Of a stretch of 45,984 nt of DNA, positions 1 through 7,509 are shown piece by piece. This DNA comes from Bacteroidales bacterium. GTDB taxonomy: Bacteria > Bacteroidota > Bacteroidia > Bacteroidales > Bacteroidaceae. Both the position numbers and the translations under genes were made by a program. Positions within the stretch are counted from its first letter, which is position 1; the number at the start of each line of letters is the position of its first letter. The notes beneath the pieces were generated by a model. It searched no databases. It saw only the letters and a program-made list of their open reading frames with translations, and was not told where the DNA came from. The stretch lies in NCBI GenBank assembly GCA_012517855.1, contig JAAYUD010000032.1, forward strand, positions 1 to 45,984, written 5' to 3'.

Positions 1-2
1 AA

Positions 3-353
3 TACTACTGGACCGGTAAGGATGCCGGCGCTATGTCCGGCCTGCTTAAAAAGCTCAGTTATTCCCGTTCTAAAAAAAATCTTACCAACGATGATGATTC
101 GCTTCTATACGCCTTGAACGTGTTTCTCTCGTCGATAAAAGACGGGTGGATCTTTGAAAATTTCAGTGTGACAAATATCAATTCAAAGTTTAACGAAATT
201 ATTTCTCAAATTTATGGAAAACCAATTGTTAAAACAAAATACCAATCAGCTGCAGAAAAGGCAGCAAGCCGTGAACGTCTTGAAGAACTGGCCGATGAAA
301 TACTGGGAAACAATCAACCCGATGAGCATAAAGGACGTTTTCCATTCGCCTGA
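3..353 (+). CDS. C-terminal part of phage replication protein (5' end outside window)
   Basis: The reading frame is open to the left edge, and the codons before the first ATG at 33 (YYWTGKDAGA) read as coding, so the gene begins outside the window. The visible 117 residues contain a Lys-rich helix (GLLKKLSYSRSKK) and a predicted helical tail. Phage replication-initiation proteins of Bacteroides prophages often end with a YYW...LLKKL segment, which is the basis of the guess. The product is placed in early phage DNA replication by position. It overlaps the next gene by 32 nt. Function is tentative; a DNA-binding early protein is the alternative. Confidence 0.55.
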   Translation, partial: YYWTGKDAGAMSGLLKKLSYSRSKKNLTNDDDSLLYALNVFLSSIKDGWIFENFSVTNINSKFNEIISQIYGKPIVKTKYQSAAEKAASRERLEELADEILGNNQPDEHKGRFPFA

Positions 354-807
354 GATTACGATAGGTGAATTGAAAAGGGAAAAAGGCATTACATGGGTGC
401 GAGCCATAATGGTAAAGGTTTTAAATTCTTTCATCCAGGTCTATTCTACAACAAGCACGATGAATGAGATACAAGTGGCCGATACGATCAACTTGATCAT
501 GGAAGAATATCCGTATTACACTCTTGAAGACTTCAAAGTATTTTTCAAGATGGTGAAAAAGGGTTATTTCGGTGAGTCATACGGACGTATCGACGGGCCT
601 ATAATACTGAATTGGATGCGCCGATATGATATGTGTCGCGTTCAGGAAGCGGAAGAGGTGAGTATCGAGGAATGCAATAGTCATAAAGGACCGCCTTCCA
701 CCAAAAAGATGAAAGGGTGCATTACATACGTTGAATATCAAATGCTGAAGAAGAAAGCTGGTAATGGCGACAAAGAGGACATCGGACTTTTAAAAACACC
801 TGCATGA
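322..807 (+). CDS. Hypothetical phage early protein (DUF6633-like)
   Basis: The ATG at 322 (MSIKDVFHSPEIT) is preferred over ATG 214, because the earlier start would overlap the replication gene by 140 nt. The 161-residue product has an all-helical core followed by an aromatic stretch (EEYPYYTLEDFKVFFKMVKKG) and an acidic tail. The motif of a tyrosine-rich helix followed by DFKxFFKxxKxGxxG resembles small proteins found behind replication genes in Bacteroides prophages and conjugative elements (DUF6633, from memory). No catalytic motif is visible. It is translationally coupled to its neighbours: the ATGA at 804-807 links it to the next ORF. Likely early and replication-associated, but function unknown. 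Confidence 0.6.
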   Translation: MSIKDVFHSPEITIGELKREKGITWVRAIMVKVLNSFIQVYSTTSTMNEIQVADTINLIMEEYPYYTLEDFKVFFKMVKKGYFGESYGRIDGPIILNWMRRYDMCRVQEAEEVSIEECNSHKGPPSTKKMKGCITYVEYQMLKKKAGNGDKEDIGLLKTPA

Positions 808-1040
808 AAATGATGAATACGTTGGAACTTATTGAAAAATTGCAGTTGGAAAGGATATCCAAACATATAGAACCTCCGCATATACCCTATTTGGACTTAC
901 AAAAAGCCGTTATAGCAGAACTTAAAAACGATTTGAACATCCTTTACCGAGAACGGAAAATTATCGTAGTGGAAACCATTAACGGAAAAGCTATAAAAGC
1001 GAAAATAAGGCATAAGGATAATAAAGCTGAAGATGTATAA
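804..1040 (+). CDS. Small hypothetical phage protein
   Basis: This 78-residue ORF starts at an ATG that overlaps the previous stop (ATGA), the coupling typical of phage operons. The sequence is charged and helical with a short beta-like ending (KIIVVETINGKAIKAKI). No family is recognised. An 8-bp AT hairpin with a T run directly follows the stop and probably ends the early transcript. The start could also be the ATG two codons later. Confidence 0.5.
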   Translation: MKMMNTLELIEKLQLERISKHIEPPHIPYLDLQKAVIAELKNDLNILYRERKIIVVETINGKAIKAKIRHKDNKAEDV

Positions 1041-1060
1041 AGTAATATAATTACTTTTTT
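1039..1060 (+). terminator. AT-rich intrinsic terminator candidate
   Basis: AAAGTAAT, a 3-nt loop ATA and ATTACTTT form an 8-bp perfect stem that runs into six T residues. It follows the stop codon of the upstream gene immediately. The stem has little GC, so efficiency may be modest. Confidence 0.5.
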
Positions 1061-1077
1061 CAGCATTATGTCAATAA

Positions 1078-1093
1078 AAAGCATTTATGCTTT
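1078..1093. repeat. Short hairpin in 256-base non-coding gap
   Basis: AAAGCAT and ATGCTTT form a 7-bp perfect inverted repeat with a 2-nt loop. The gap 1041-1296 shows no convincing gene. It also has a looser pairing between ACCATT near 1168 and AATGGT near 1203. It could be untranslated leader or a small RNA, and nothing more can be said. Confidence 0.3.
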
Positions 1094-1296
1094 AAACAAT
1101 AAGCTTATAGATAGTATCTCCCAATGAATATCGAGATGTATTCTAAGGCTCTTTCCTAAAGAAAAAGACCATTAGCGTTTATAAATGACACTAACAAAAG
1201 GGAATGGTTTTTGTAAATGAAATATAACAAGCATTGATTAAAAAGATTATAAAAGACCTTCTTAAATCATTGAAAAACAATAGAGGAAAAAATAAC

Positions 1297-1497
1297 ATGT
1301 ACATGGTATTGCATAATATCGAAAAAGATGATCCGACTCAAAACGGATCTCAAACTCAAAAGTCGATTAACAAGGAAAATGAAAGAGAACAGAAACTTGT
1401 TCCATTAAAACTTACAGAAAAGACGATTATACTCGTCAAACCTAAAAACTGCAATGAAGAATACAGGAAGAAAGCAATGGAAAAATTAGGGCTATAA
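1297..1497 (+). CDS. Small hypothetical phage protein
   Basis: The frame opens with TTG at 1234, but the ATG at 1297 is preferred because it is preceded by a purine-rich AGAGGAAAA stretch at a suitable distance. The resulting 66-residue product (MYMVLHNIEKDD...) is polar and Lys/Glu/Asn rich with one short hydrophobic strand (KTIILVKP) and no recognised domain. It lies between the early genes and the toxin-antitoxin pair on the opposite strand. Probably a phage moron or early protein; function unknown. Confidence 0.45.
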   Translation: MYMVLHNIEKDDPTQNGSQTQKSINKENEREQKLVPLKLTEKTIILVKPKNCNEEYRKKAMEKLGL

Positions 1498-1512
1498 ACG
1501 GGGGATAACAGG

Positions 1513-1677
1513 ATGAAATATCAAATAACGAAATATGAGTGCAAGGATGCAAATAGAATCATTGCTTCCGTTCCATGCTATATAATAGCAAACAATATTG
1601 AAGAATTCAGGAAAGATGTTCACGCACAAATAGAATGTGAGAAAGTAATCCTCACTTACAATGAAATAGAAGACTGA
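1513..1677 (+). CDS. Very small hypothetical phage protein
   Basis: This 54-codon ORF (MKYQITKYECKD...) begins 15 nt after the previous stop behind a GGGGATAACAGG purine stretch. Its predicted alternating strands and one Cys pair resemble many unnamed small phage proteins. A further 43-codon ORF (1677-1808) starts at an ATG overlapping this stop, but it runs into the 3' end of the opposing antitoxin gene and is not called. No function can be given. Confidence 0.4.
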   Translation: MKYQITKYECKDANRIIASVPCYIIANNIEEFRKDVHAQIECEKVILTYNEIED

Positions 1678-1750
1678 TGACGGATATAGAGAAAGCTATT
1701 AAACATTGCAAAAAGGTCAGTGATAGAGATAAAATAAATAGAATTATAAC

Positions 1751-2056
1751 CTATGCTATCGGTTTTACAATCTCAATCTTCATTCCAAGAGCATTTATAA
1801 TCCTGTAGAATGTTCCGGCACTTGGATTGATTGCTCCGTTCTCAATACGTGATATGTATGACTTGGTGGAGTTAATTCTCTTGGCAAGTTCCGATTGAGT
1901 AACCTTGGCTTCCTTTCTTGCGTCAAGCAAGATCTGGCCCGTATAGAAAGCATAAGCTTCCTCATCGAACTTTACACGTTCAGGGGTACCTTCTTTCCCG
2001 TATTCTTTTTCCAGTACTGCGCTGTAATCAGTGATTTGATGATTGTTTGTCTCCAT
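1751..2056 (-). CDS. higA: HigA-type XRE antitoxin
   Basis: The 101-residue protein has an N-terminal extension (about 1-38, likely the toxin-binding part) and a complete Cro/CI helix-turn-helix at about 45-90: ARKEAKVTQSELAKRI, then STKSYISRIENG, then a helix ending ALGMKIEI. It should neutralise the neighbouring RelE/HigB-fold toxin and repress the operon by binding its promoter palindrome. It is encoded after the toxin with a 29-nt overlap, the reversed order typical of higBA. The pair is transcribed against the surrounding phage genes, as expected for a cargo or moron module in a prophage. Confidence 0.85.
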   Translation of the reverse strand: METNNHQITDYSAVLEKEYGKEGTPERVKFDEEAYAFYTGQILLDARKEAKVTQSELAKRINSTKSYISRIENGAINPSAGTFYRIINALGMKIEIVKPIA

Positions 2057-2369
2057 AATATGCCTCCTTTATTTTTAATGCCAGTTCTATTTCTGATTTG
2101 GGCGTTTTCTGTGTTTTCTTCTGAAATCCGTTAAACAAAACCACTATTTGCCCGTTGTCGAATATAAAAAACACCCGATAAATATTTCCTTCATATTCCA
2201 TTCTTAGTTCAAATAATCCGTCACGTATCGACTTGATGAATTTTATTGGCAATCTGTCTTCGGTTCCCAATAAAGAGATTATGTAATTCAGTTTACGCAA
2301 CTCCTTTTCAGTCAATGTCGCTATAAATCGTTCAAAATATCCGCCGTATGTCAGTATCTTGCGTCTCAT
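2028..2369 (-). CDS. higB: HigB/RelE-superfamily toxin
   Basis: The 113-residue basic protein has the RelE/ParE layout: two N-terminal helices (LTEKELRKLNYIISLL), then strands with DGLFELRMEYEGNIYRVFFIFDNGQIVVLFNGF and a Lys-rich end (QKKTQKTP). The segment ELRxEYxGNxYRVFF is the hallmark of phage-derived HigB-like toxins (Gp49 type), mRNA interferases acting at the ribosome. It is the first gene of the operon. The ATG lies only five bases after the predicted -7 box, so the mRNA may have almost no leader. The assignment of fold is strong; target specificity cannot be read. Confidence 0.85.
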   Translation of the reverse strand: MRRKILTYGGYFERFIATLTEKELRKLNYIISLLGTEDRLPIKFIKSIRDGLFELRMEYEGNIYRVFFIFDNGQIVVLFNGFQKKTQKTPKSEIELALKIKEAYYGDKQSSNH

Positions 2370-2373
2370 ATCG

Positions 2374-2408
2374 CAAAGATAATGAAAGTTTCAATATGAT
2401 GAAACTTT
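2374..2408 (-). promoter_or_regulatory. higBA promoter with palindromic operator
   Basis: On the minus strand TATCTTTG (2374-2381) matches the Bacteroidetes -7 element. A perfect 9-bp inverted repeat, AAAGTTTCA (2385-2393) and TGAAACTTT (2400-2408) with a 6-bp spacer, fills the space between -7 and -33. A repressor bound there would block RNA polymerase, fitting autoregulation by the XRE antitoxin. Confidence 0.7.
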
Positions 2409-2576
2409 AAATCCATTTTTTATGTAAAGCTTACATTTTAAGGATTGCACTGAATTAAAAAACATATTCATTTATATTTAAAGTTCTAATAATTATTTCC
2501 GCCCATTCATTCGAATATTTTATTTAATAATATATTTATTAATAGATATTTATATGTATTTATTAAAGTAATTGTT

Positions 2577-2584
2577 TATATTTG
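2577..2584 (+). promoter_or_regulatory. Bacteroidetes -7 promoter element (TATATTTG)
   Basis: TATATTTG matches TAnnTTTG and lies 23 nt before the ATG of the ribbon-helix-helix gene, inside a 200-bp AT-rich gap between divergent genes. It decides the start of the next gene, because an earlier in-frame start at 2572 would fall inside the promoter. Confidence 0.55.
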
Positions 2585-2607
2585 TAATAACTAAACGCAA
2601 TACCGAA

Positions 2608-2838
2608 ATGAGCAGTAAGAAAATCTCCATACGTGTGGATGAACATACTTTGATGATGCTCGATGAACTATCGGAGAGAACCTGCAAGAACATGTCCCTG
2701 CTCGTACGATCACTGATAAAGAGAGAGCTTGACACACTCATTGACAGTTACGGTTATTTTAAGGATGAGAAGCATAAAGAAAGGCGAAGCGGACAACCAT
2801 GTGATGGAAGTCCTTGCCGGAAACTACGACAAACTTAA
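2608..2838 (+). CDS. Ribbon-helix-helix (CopG/MetJ-fold) regulator
   Basis: The ATG at 2608 gives MSSKKISIRVDEHTLMMLDELSE, with the beta strand (KISIRV) that inserts into the DNA major groove, followed by helix A and helix B (TCKNMSLLVRSLIKREL). This is a complete RHH fold in the first 50 residues; the last 25 are Lys/Arg rich. It should bind DNA as a dimer and regulate phage genes, plausibly its own promoter at 2577 or late genes. The 3' end overlaps the next gene by 74 nt in another frame. Family fairly clear; targets unknown. Confidence 0.7.
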   Translation: MSSKKISIRVDEHTLMMLDELSERTCKNMSLLVRSLIKRELDTLIDSYGYFKDEKHKERRSGQPCDGSPCRKLRQT

Positions 2839-3091
2839 ACAACTATGCGGATATAGGAAATCCGGATTATATTGTTCCAAGTCCTATGAAGACATCTTTG
2901 AAGATACGATCTTATTTGTGGCACAGGACAAAAAGGCTGCATCCCTGAAGAGTGACAAAGAAATAATCGATTACTTCCGCTATCGTTACAGGATGATACA
3001 GTATCAAACGATAAACGATGGCAAACAGCTGAAAGAGATTCATTATGCCGACTATCTACAAACCAAAGAGAAGACAAGAGAGGACAGGTGA
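2765..3091 (+). CDS. Sigma-factor-like phage protein
   Basis: The ATG at 2765 (MRSIKKGEADNHVM) is chosen because the upstream start at 2729 lies deep in the previous gene. The 108-residue protein is helical: a region like sigma region 2 (YEDIFEDTILFVAQD) is followed by DYFRYRYRMIQYQTINDGKQLKEI. Similar short proteins in Bacteroides prophages lie just before HNH/terminase genes and resemble sigma-70 region 2 without region 4. It may steer RNA polymerase to late promoters. The function is inferred from weak similarity and position, and a plain hypothetical is the fallback. Confidence 0.5.
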   Translation: MRSIKKGEADNHVMEVLAGNYDKLKQLCGYRKSGLYCSKSYEDIFEDTILFVAQDKKAASLKSDKEIIDYFRYRYRMIQYQTINDGKQLKEIHYADYLQTKEKTREDR

Positions 3092-3356
3092 CAACTACTA
3101 CCAGGAACGCCGCAAGATATATAACTCGGAACGCTGGCAAAGACTGCGGACATGGAAGCTGGCTAATAACCCGCTATGCGAGATGTGCTTGAAGAAAGGC
3201 ATCATAACTCCCACAGAGGACATACACCATATCGTCAGTTTCATGACCACAACGGACAGGCTAGAAAGATACCGTCTGGCCTATGACATGGACAACCTCA
3301 TGAGTCTGTGCAAAAGATGTCACCAAGAGCTGCACAACAAGAAAGACAAGGCATAA
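3045..3356 (+). CDS. HNH endonuclease
   Basis: The 103-residue protein shows the classic phage HNH signature: CEMC (about 45-48), the EDIHHIVSF core with the catalytic His pair, and CKRCHQELH near the C-terminus, the two CxxC pairs binding structural zinc. Such small nucleases lie next to the small terminase gene in many cos-type phages and, by precedent with HK97-type phages, help the large terminase cut DNA at cos. It overlaps the preceding gene by 47 nt. The assignment as HNH is very firm; the packaging role is inferred from context. Confidence 0.92.
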   Translation: MPTIYKPKRRQERTGDNYYQERRKIYNSERWQRLRTWKLANNPLCEMCLKKGIITPTEDIHHIVSFMTTTDRLERYRLAYDMDNLMSLCKRCHQELHNKKDKA

Positions 3357-3430
3357 ACCTTGCATCAATGGCAATCTAAACAGTAAATATCCAGCGGCTT
3401 TGGGCGTCGCATCACGGCAAAGCTCCCCCA

Positions 3431-3518
3431 CCCCATATATCTATCTGCCATCCAGCCAGATAGGGGTATGGGGGTGATTTTTTTACGCGTCAAGGCCGCC
3501 AAACCTCGTCAAACCTCG
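3431..3518. repeat. Long hairpin plus direct repeats (candidate cos/packaging region or terminator)
   Basis: CCCCATA (3431-3437) pairs with TATGGGG (3467-3473). An inner stem CTATCTG (3441-3447) pairs with CAGATAG (3457-3463). A symmetric 3x3 internal loop and a 9-nt apical loop complete the structure. Seven T residues follow at 3478-3484, so it could be a terminator for the early strand. Immediately after comes a direct repeat of CAAACCTCG at 3500-3508 and 3510-3518. The 260-bp gap between HNH and small terminase genes (3357-3616) has no gene, and this is where cos sites lie in related phages. Confidence 0.5.
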
Positions 3519-3616
3519 CTTCACACACACGGCACTTTTTCAAAAAAGCCAAAATGTTAAAATGGTGTTTTTGTCGGACATTTCAACGGTTTTTATTCAA
3601 AAAACACGTTTAAATT

Positions 3617-3997
3617 ATGTCAAAACCTAGCTACTTCAAAGTACCCAAGTGCCTGAAACACAAAGAAGCGAGAAAAATAATCACCGATCTTGTGAGGAAT
3701 ATGAACGAAAAAGGGCTTTTCACCGAAAGCGACGTTCCTAATTTATGCCGTATGGCCATCGCCTATGACATGTATCTCTCTTGCGTGGACATCATCTACA
3801 GTGAAGGCGGTGGAATGACCATGAAAAACTTAAAAGGCGAACTGGTAAAGCGTCCCGAAGTGAACATCATGAGGGAAAGCTGGTCGCAATATCTGGAACT
3901 TGCCAAGGAATACGGACTCACCACCAGAAGCAAGGGGTTGATCAAATCCCTGAAAGCGGATGACGAAACGAAATCTCCCATCGAAAACTTTATTTGA
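3617..3997 (+). CDS. terS: Phage terminase small subunit (P27 family)
   Basis: The 126-residue helical protein has the P27-type pattern: LVRNMNEKGLFTESDVPNLCRMAIAYDMYLSC, a GGG turn (SEGGGMTMKN), KRPEVNIMRESWSQYLELAKEYGLTTRSK and a short acidic end. In this family the N-terminal helices bind DNA and the protein oligomerises as a ring that recruits genome ends to the large subunit. The following gene begins at the stop codon (TGATG), so the two subunits are coupled. Position after HNH and before the ATPase supports the call. Confidence 0.88.
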   Translation: MSKPSYFKVPKCLKHKEARKIITDLVRNMNEKGLFTESDVPNLCRMAIAYDMYLSCVDIIYSEGGGMTMKNLKGELVKRPEVNIMRESWSQYLELAKEYGLTTRSKGLIKSLKADDETKSPIENFI

Positions 3998-5616
3998 TGC
4001 CGGTCAAGCCATACATAAAATATGCCCAAGATGTCATCGAACGGAACATACCTTGCGGCGAATGGGTCAGACTTGCCGCGGAACGCTTTTTCCACCTGAT
4101 GGAAGAGGACGATTATGAATTCAAGTCTGAGCAGGTGGACAGGGTCATTTCATTCTTCAAGACACTGAAGCATTTCACGGGGCGTCATGCAGGCAAGCCG
4201 TTCATTCTCGAACCATGGCAACAGTTCATCATCGCTTCCATATACGGTTTTTATGTTCGGGAGAGTGGAAAACGTCTAGTCAACTATGTTTATATCGAAA
4301 TGGCGCGGAAAAACGGGAAGACGGCATTTGCCGCGGGCATTTGTTTGTATAACCTCATAGCCGACGGGGAAATGGACGCCGAAGTGGATTTGGCGGCCAA
4401 CTCAAAGGACCAGGCGAAAATAGCATTCAAATTCTGCTCGCAGTTCTCAAAGGAGTTGGACCCTACAGGCAAATACCTCCTGCCCTACCGCGACAAGGTC
4501 AAGTTTGACAAGATGATTTCACTGCTCCAGGTTTTTTCAGCGGATGATACCAAACTAGACGGATTCAACGCTTCCATGTATCTGATCGATGAATACCATG
4601 CCGCCAAGAATACAGGGCTGAAAGACGTTCTCCAATCGTCCCAGGCCATGCGTGAGAACCCGCTGGGTGTGATCATCACGACGGCGGGATTTGATAAGTT
4701 GGGGCCTTGCTATGAATACAGGACCATGTGCACGGAGATATTGAAGGGACTCAAAGAAAACGATTCCCTCTTTTGCATCATCTACTGTCAGGATGAAAAT
4801 GACGATTGGAAAGACCCCGCCATATGGGAGAAATCAAACCCGAACCTTGGAATCACCGTACAAAAGGACTATTTGAAAAAGCAGGTCGTGGCAGCCGAGA
4901 ATTCACCGAGTGAGGAAGTGGGCATTAAAACGAAAACATTCAATCTTTGGTGTGATAGTGAAAAAGTCTGGATACCGGAACATTATATTCTGGATGCTTC
5001 CAAGGACCTGTCATTCGGGCAATTTGCCGATATGGATTGCTATTGCGGTGTGGACCTTTCCGCCACATCGGACCTTACCGCCGCCAGTTTCATGTTTCCC
5101 ATCAAAGATGAATGCTATTTCATAACAAAATACTATCTGCCACAAATGGCCCTGCAAGAAAAGCGTTTCAAGGAGCTATACGGCGGTTGGAAACGTGGCG
5201 GGCTTATAACCATCACACCGGGCAATGTCGTGGACTATGATTATATCCTGAATGATATCATGGATATAGACAAGACCGTCAAGATTCAAAAGATCGCTTA
5301 TGATGCGTGGAATGCCACCCAATTTGTCATCAATGCCACCGACCAAGGGCTTCCGATGGAACCCTATTCGCAGACGGTCGGGAATTTCAACAAGCCCACA
5401 AAAGAGATGGAAAGACTTCTTCTCTCACATAAAGCGATCATTGATAACAACCTTATCAACCGCCACTGTTTCAGGAACGTGGAGATGGCACGGGACCGGA
5501 ACGGGAATATCAAACCGTCCAAACAACACGCCGAAAAGAAGATCGATGGCGTCATCGCCATGATAGAGGCACTAGGCATTTATCTCGTTTCTCCACGTTA
5601 CGGAACATTCTATTGA
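3997..5616 (+). CDS. terL: Phage terminase large subunit
   Basis: The ATG at 3997 overlaps the terS stop and is preferred over TTG at 3994. The 539-residue protein has an N-terminal packaging ATPase with a Walker A-type loop (EMARKNGKTAFAAG, about 103-116) and a Walker B with catalytic acid (MYLIDEYHAAK, about 190). The C-terminal RNase H-like nuclease begins around CGVDLSATSDLTAA, with later acids in KKIDGVIAMIEALG. It cuts concatemeric DNA and pumps it through the portal. Length and order match the Terminase_1/HK97-type family. Confidence 0.95.
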   Translation: MPVKPYIKYAQDVIERNIPCGEWVRLAAERFFHLMEEDDYEFKSEQVDRVISFFKTLKHFTGRHAGKPFILEPWQQFIIASIYGFYVRESGKRLVNYVYIEMARKNGKTAFAAGICLYNLIADGEMDAEVDLAANSKDQAKIAFKFCSQFSKELDPTGKYLLPYRDKVKFDKMISLLQVFSADDTKLDGFNASMYLIDEYHAAKNTGLKDVLQSSQAMRENPLGVIITTAGFDKLGPCYEYRTMCTEILKGLKENDSLFCIIYCQDENDDWKDPAIWEKSNPNLGITVQKDYLKKQVVAAENSPSEEVGIKTKTFNLWCDSEKVWIPEHYILDASKDLSFGQFADMDCYCGVDLSATSDLTAASFMFPIKDECYFITKYYLPQMALQEKRFKELYGGWKRGGLITITPGNVVDYDYILNDIMDIDKTVKIQKIAYDAWNATQFVINATDQGLPMEPYSQTVGNFNKPTKEMERLLLSHKAIIDNNLINRHCFRNVEMARDRNGNIKPSKQHAEKKIDGVIAMIEALGIYLVSPRYGTFY

Positions 5617-5658
5617 AATTGTCCGACACTTTTTTGGTTTCTTGTAAAACCTTGCAAA

Positions 5659-6903
5659 ATGAGATTTTTAGGATATGAAATAAGGAAAGCCACAAAAACG
5701 GAGATAAACAATTTCACGGCATGGAATTCGAATACGCCCACATTCTTGTCTTCACGCAGCAAACCGATGCTTCTGAGCACCGTATATCGGTGTGTGGACC
5801 TGATCAGCGATTCAATCGGTGTCCTTCCGCTGAAGACCTACAAGATAGATAAAGACGGTTTCAAAACCGAAGACCGGAACCATCCGGCATACTATATTCT
5901 GGATTTGGAACCGAATGAGAACATGACCAGATATGTTTTCATGAAGACGCTGATGACATCCGTCCTCCTGACCGGAAACGGATACGCCTACATCGATCGG
6001 GATAAGAATAATTCGATCCTGCAGCTGGTCTATATCCCAACGCCTGCCTGTTCCATCGTATGGGTGACGGACAACCAAGGTGCCAAAAGGAAAAGATACA
6101 AGGTGACAGGATTCGGTGACCTGGTAGAGCCCAAAGATATGATCCATGTCCTGAATTTCACGTACGACGGCATCATCGGGGTTTCCACCCTGGAGCATGC
6201 AAGGCAGACGATAGATATTGCAACGTTATCCGAAGAACATGCGAAAGGATTTCTGAAAAGCGGAGCGGCCACAAGCGGGGTTTTGACCGTTGAAGGCTCG
6301 AGAATGAGCAAAGAACAGAAAGACCAGGTTTATAAGACATGGTCCGATAGAACGGATCCGGTCACGGGACATCCCAATGGCATCACGATACTGGAAGGGA
6401 ATATGAAATACCAGCCCATATCCATCTCTCCGAAAGATTCGCAACTTCTTGAAAGCAGGCAATTCAACGTGGTGGATATATGCCGTTTTTTCTCCGTCTC
6501 GCCTGTCAAGGCCTTCGATCTTTCAAAATCATCCTACTCCACGGTAGAAGCCACACAACTGCAGTATCTGACCGATACGGCCCTTGCCGTAATCACGAAG
6601 ATAGAACAGGAAATCAATCGGAAAATATTCATGCCCGCCGAATGGGGAAAGGAAGTGGCGGAATTCAACACTTCGGCCATTCTACGTACCGATAAGGCGG
6701 CACAAGCCAGTTATTGGCGCAATATGTTCCAGACGGCATCCGCCACCCCGAATGAGATCCGCAGGGAAATGAACCTGCCAAAGATAGAAAACGGGGATAA
6801 ACCCTTCATACAAGTCAATATGCAGACTCTGGACAACGCCATCAAAGAAAAAGTGTCCGACACTCAAATGGTTAATAAGAAAGACGATAAAACGACCGAA
6901 TAA
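5659..6903 (+). CDS. HK97-family portal protein
   Basis: The 414-residue protein contains the portal hallmarks: STVYRCVDLISDSIGVLPL near residue 35, LEPNENMTRYVFMKTLMTSVLLTGNGYAYI, the DMIHV segment and a C-terminal stem/crown region with PNEIRREMNLPK. Twelve copies should form the ring at the capsid vertex through which DNA enters and to which the connector attaches. It is slightly shorter than some relatives but complete. Its stop codon overlaps the start of the protease gene. Confidence 0.93.
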   Translation: MRFLGYEIRKATKTEINNFTAWNSNTPTFLSSRSKPMLLSTVYRCVDLISDSIGVLPLKTYKIDKDGFKTEDRNHPAYYILDLEPNENMTRYVFMKTLMTSVLLTGNGYAYIDRDKNNSILQLVYIPTPACSIVWVTDNQGAKRKRYKVTGFGDLVEPKDMIHVLNFTYDGIIGVSTLEHARQTIDIATLSEEHAKGFLKSGAATSGVLTVEGSRMSKEQKDQVYKTWSDRTDPVTGHPNGITILEGNMKYQPISISPKDSQLLESRQFNVVDICRFFSVSPVKAFDLSKSSYSTVEATQLQYLTDTALAVITKIEQEINRKIFMPAEWGKEVAEFNTSAILRTDKAAQASYWRNMFQTASATPNEIRREMNLPKIENGDKPFIQVNMQTLDNAIKEKVSDTQMVNKKDDKTTE

Positions 6904-7502
6904 TGAACGAAGAGAACAAAAAGGAAACAAGGAATTTCGTCTCCAACATCAACGTTACAGGCGAAGACGACGAAAAAAGAACGGTGGAAGGATACGCCAT
7001 GCTGTTCGATACCCCTTCCGACGGCCTTTCTTTCACGGAAAAGATAGAAAGGGGCGCACTGGATGGAGTGATCGGGAAAAGTGATGTGTTCGCACTGCTC
7101 AACCATGATCAGTTCCGGGGCATTTTGGCACGTTCCAACAAGGGAAAAGGCTCCCTTACCCTCGGAGTAGACGATAAAGGCCTTTTATACCGGTTTGAGG
7201 CACCGAAAACTCCGCTTGGCGACGAGTTGCTGGAAAATCTCAAACGCGGGGAAGTGAACCAGTCATCTTTCTGTTTCGACGTGGAGTCGGACACCTGGAC
7301 GAAGGACAAGAACGGACACTATACGAGAACCATCCACAAGATAGGCAATCTCTATGACGTATCTCCGGTCTATAATGCCGCCTATTCAAAAACATCCGTA
7401 TATGCGAGAGGAAAAGAAGACCTTGACAAATCGGAAGAGGAGATTGCACAACACGAACTTGATACCTACTATGAGAATTTAAACAGAAGTATTAATATTT
7501 AA
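6903..7502 (+). CDS. HK97-family prohead protease
   Basis: The 199-residue protein carries the U35/S78 protease signature: GYAMLFDTPSDG, the catalytic His in DVFALLNHDQ, GDELLENLKRGEVNQSSFCF with the nucleophilic Ser, and DVSPVYNAAY. It trims the scaffolding domain from the capsid protein during maturation. It lies between portal and capsid, as in HK97. No truncation is seen. Confidence 0.92.
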   Translation: MNEENKKETRNFVSNINVTGEDDEKRTVEGYAMLFDTPSDGLSFTEKIERGALDGVIGKSDVFALLNHDQFRGILARSNKGKGSLTLGVDDKGLLYRFEAPKTPLGDELLENLKRGEVNQSSFCFDVESDTWTKDKNGHYTRTIHKIGNLYDVSPVYNAAYSKTSVYARGKEDLDKSEEEIAQHELDTYYENLNRSINI

Positions 7503-7509
7503 CGACAAA

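Noticed and set aside
1677-1808. 43-codon plus-strand ORF starting at an ATG that overlaps the preceding stop
   Set aside because: It runs into the 3' end of the opposing antitoxin gene and has no recognisable content; coupling alone is too weak.
2572-2607. N-terminal extension of the ribbon-helix-helix gene
   Set aside because: The extension overlaps the TATATTTG promoter box, so ATG 2608 is the better start.
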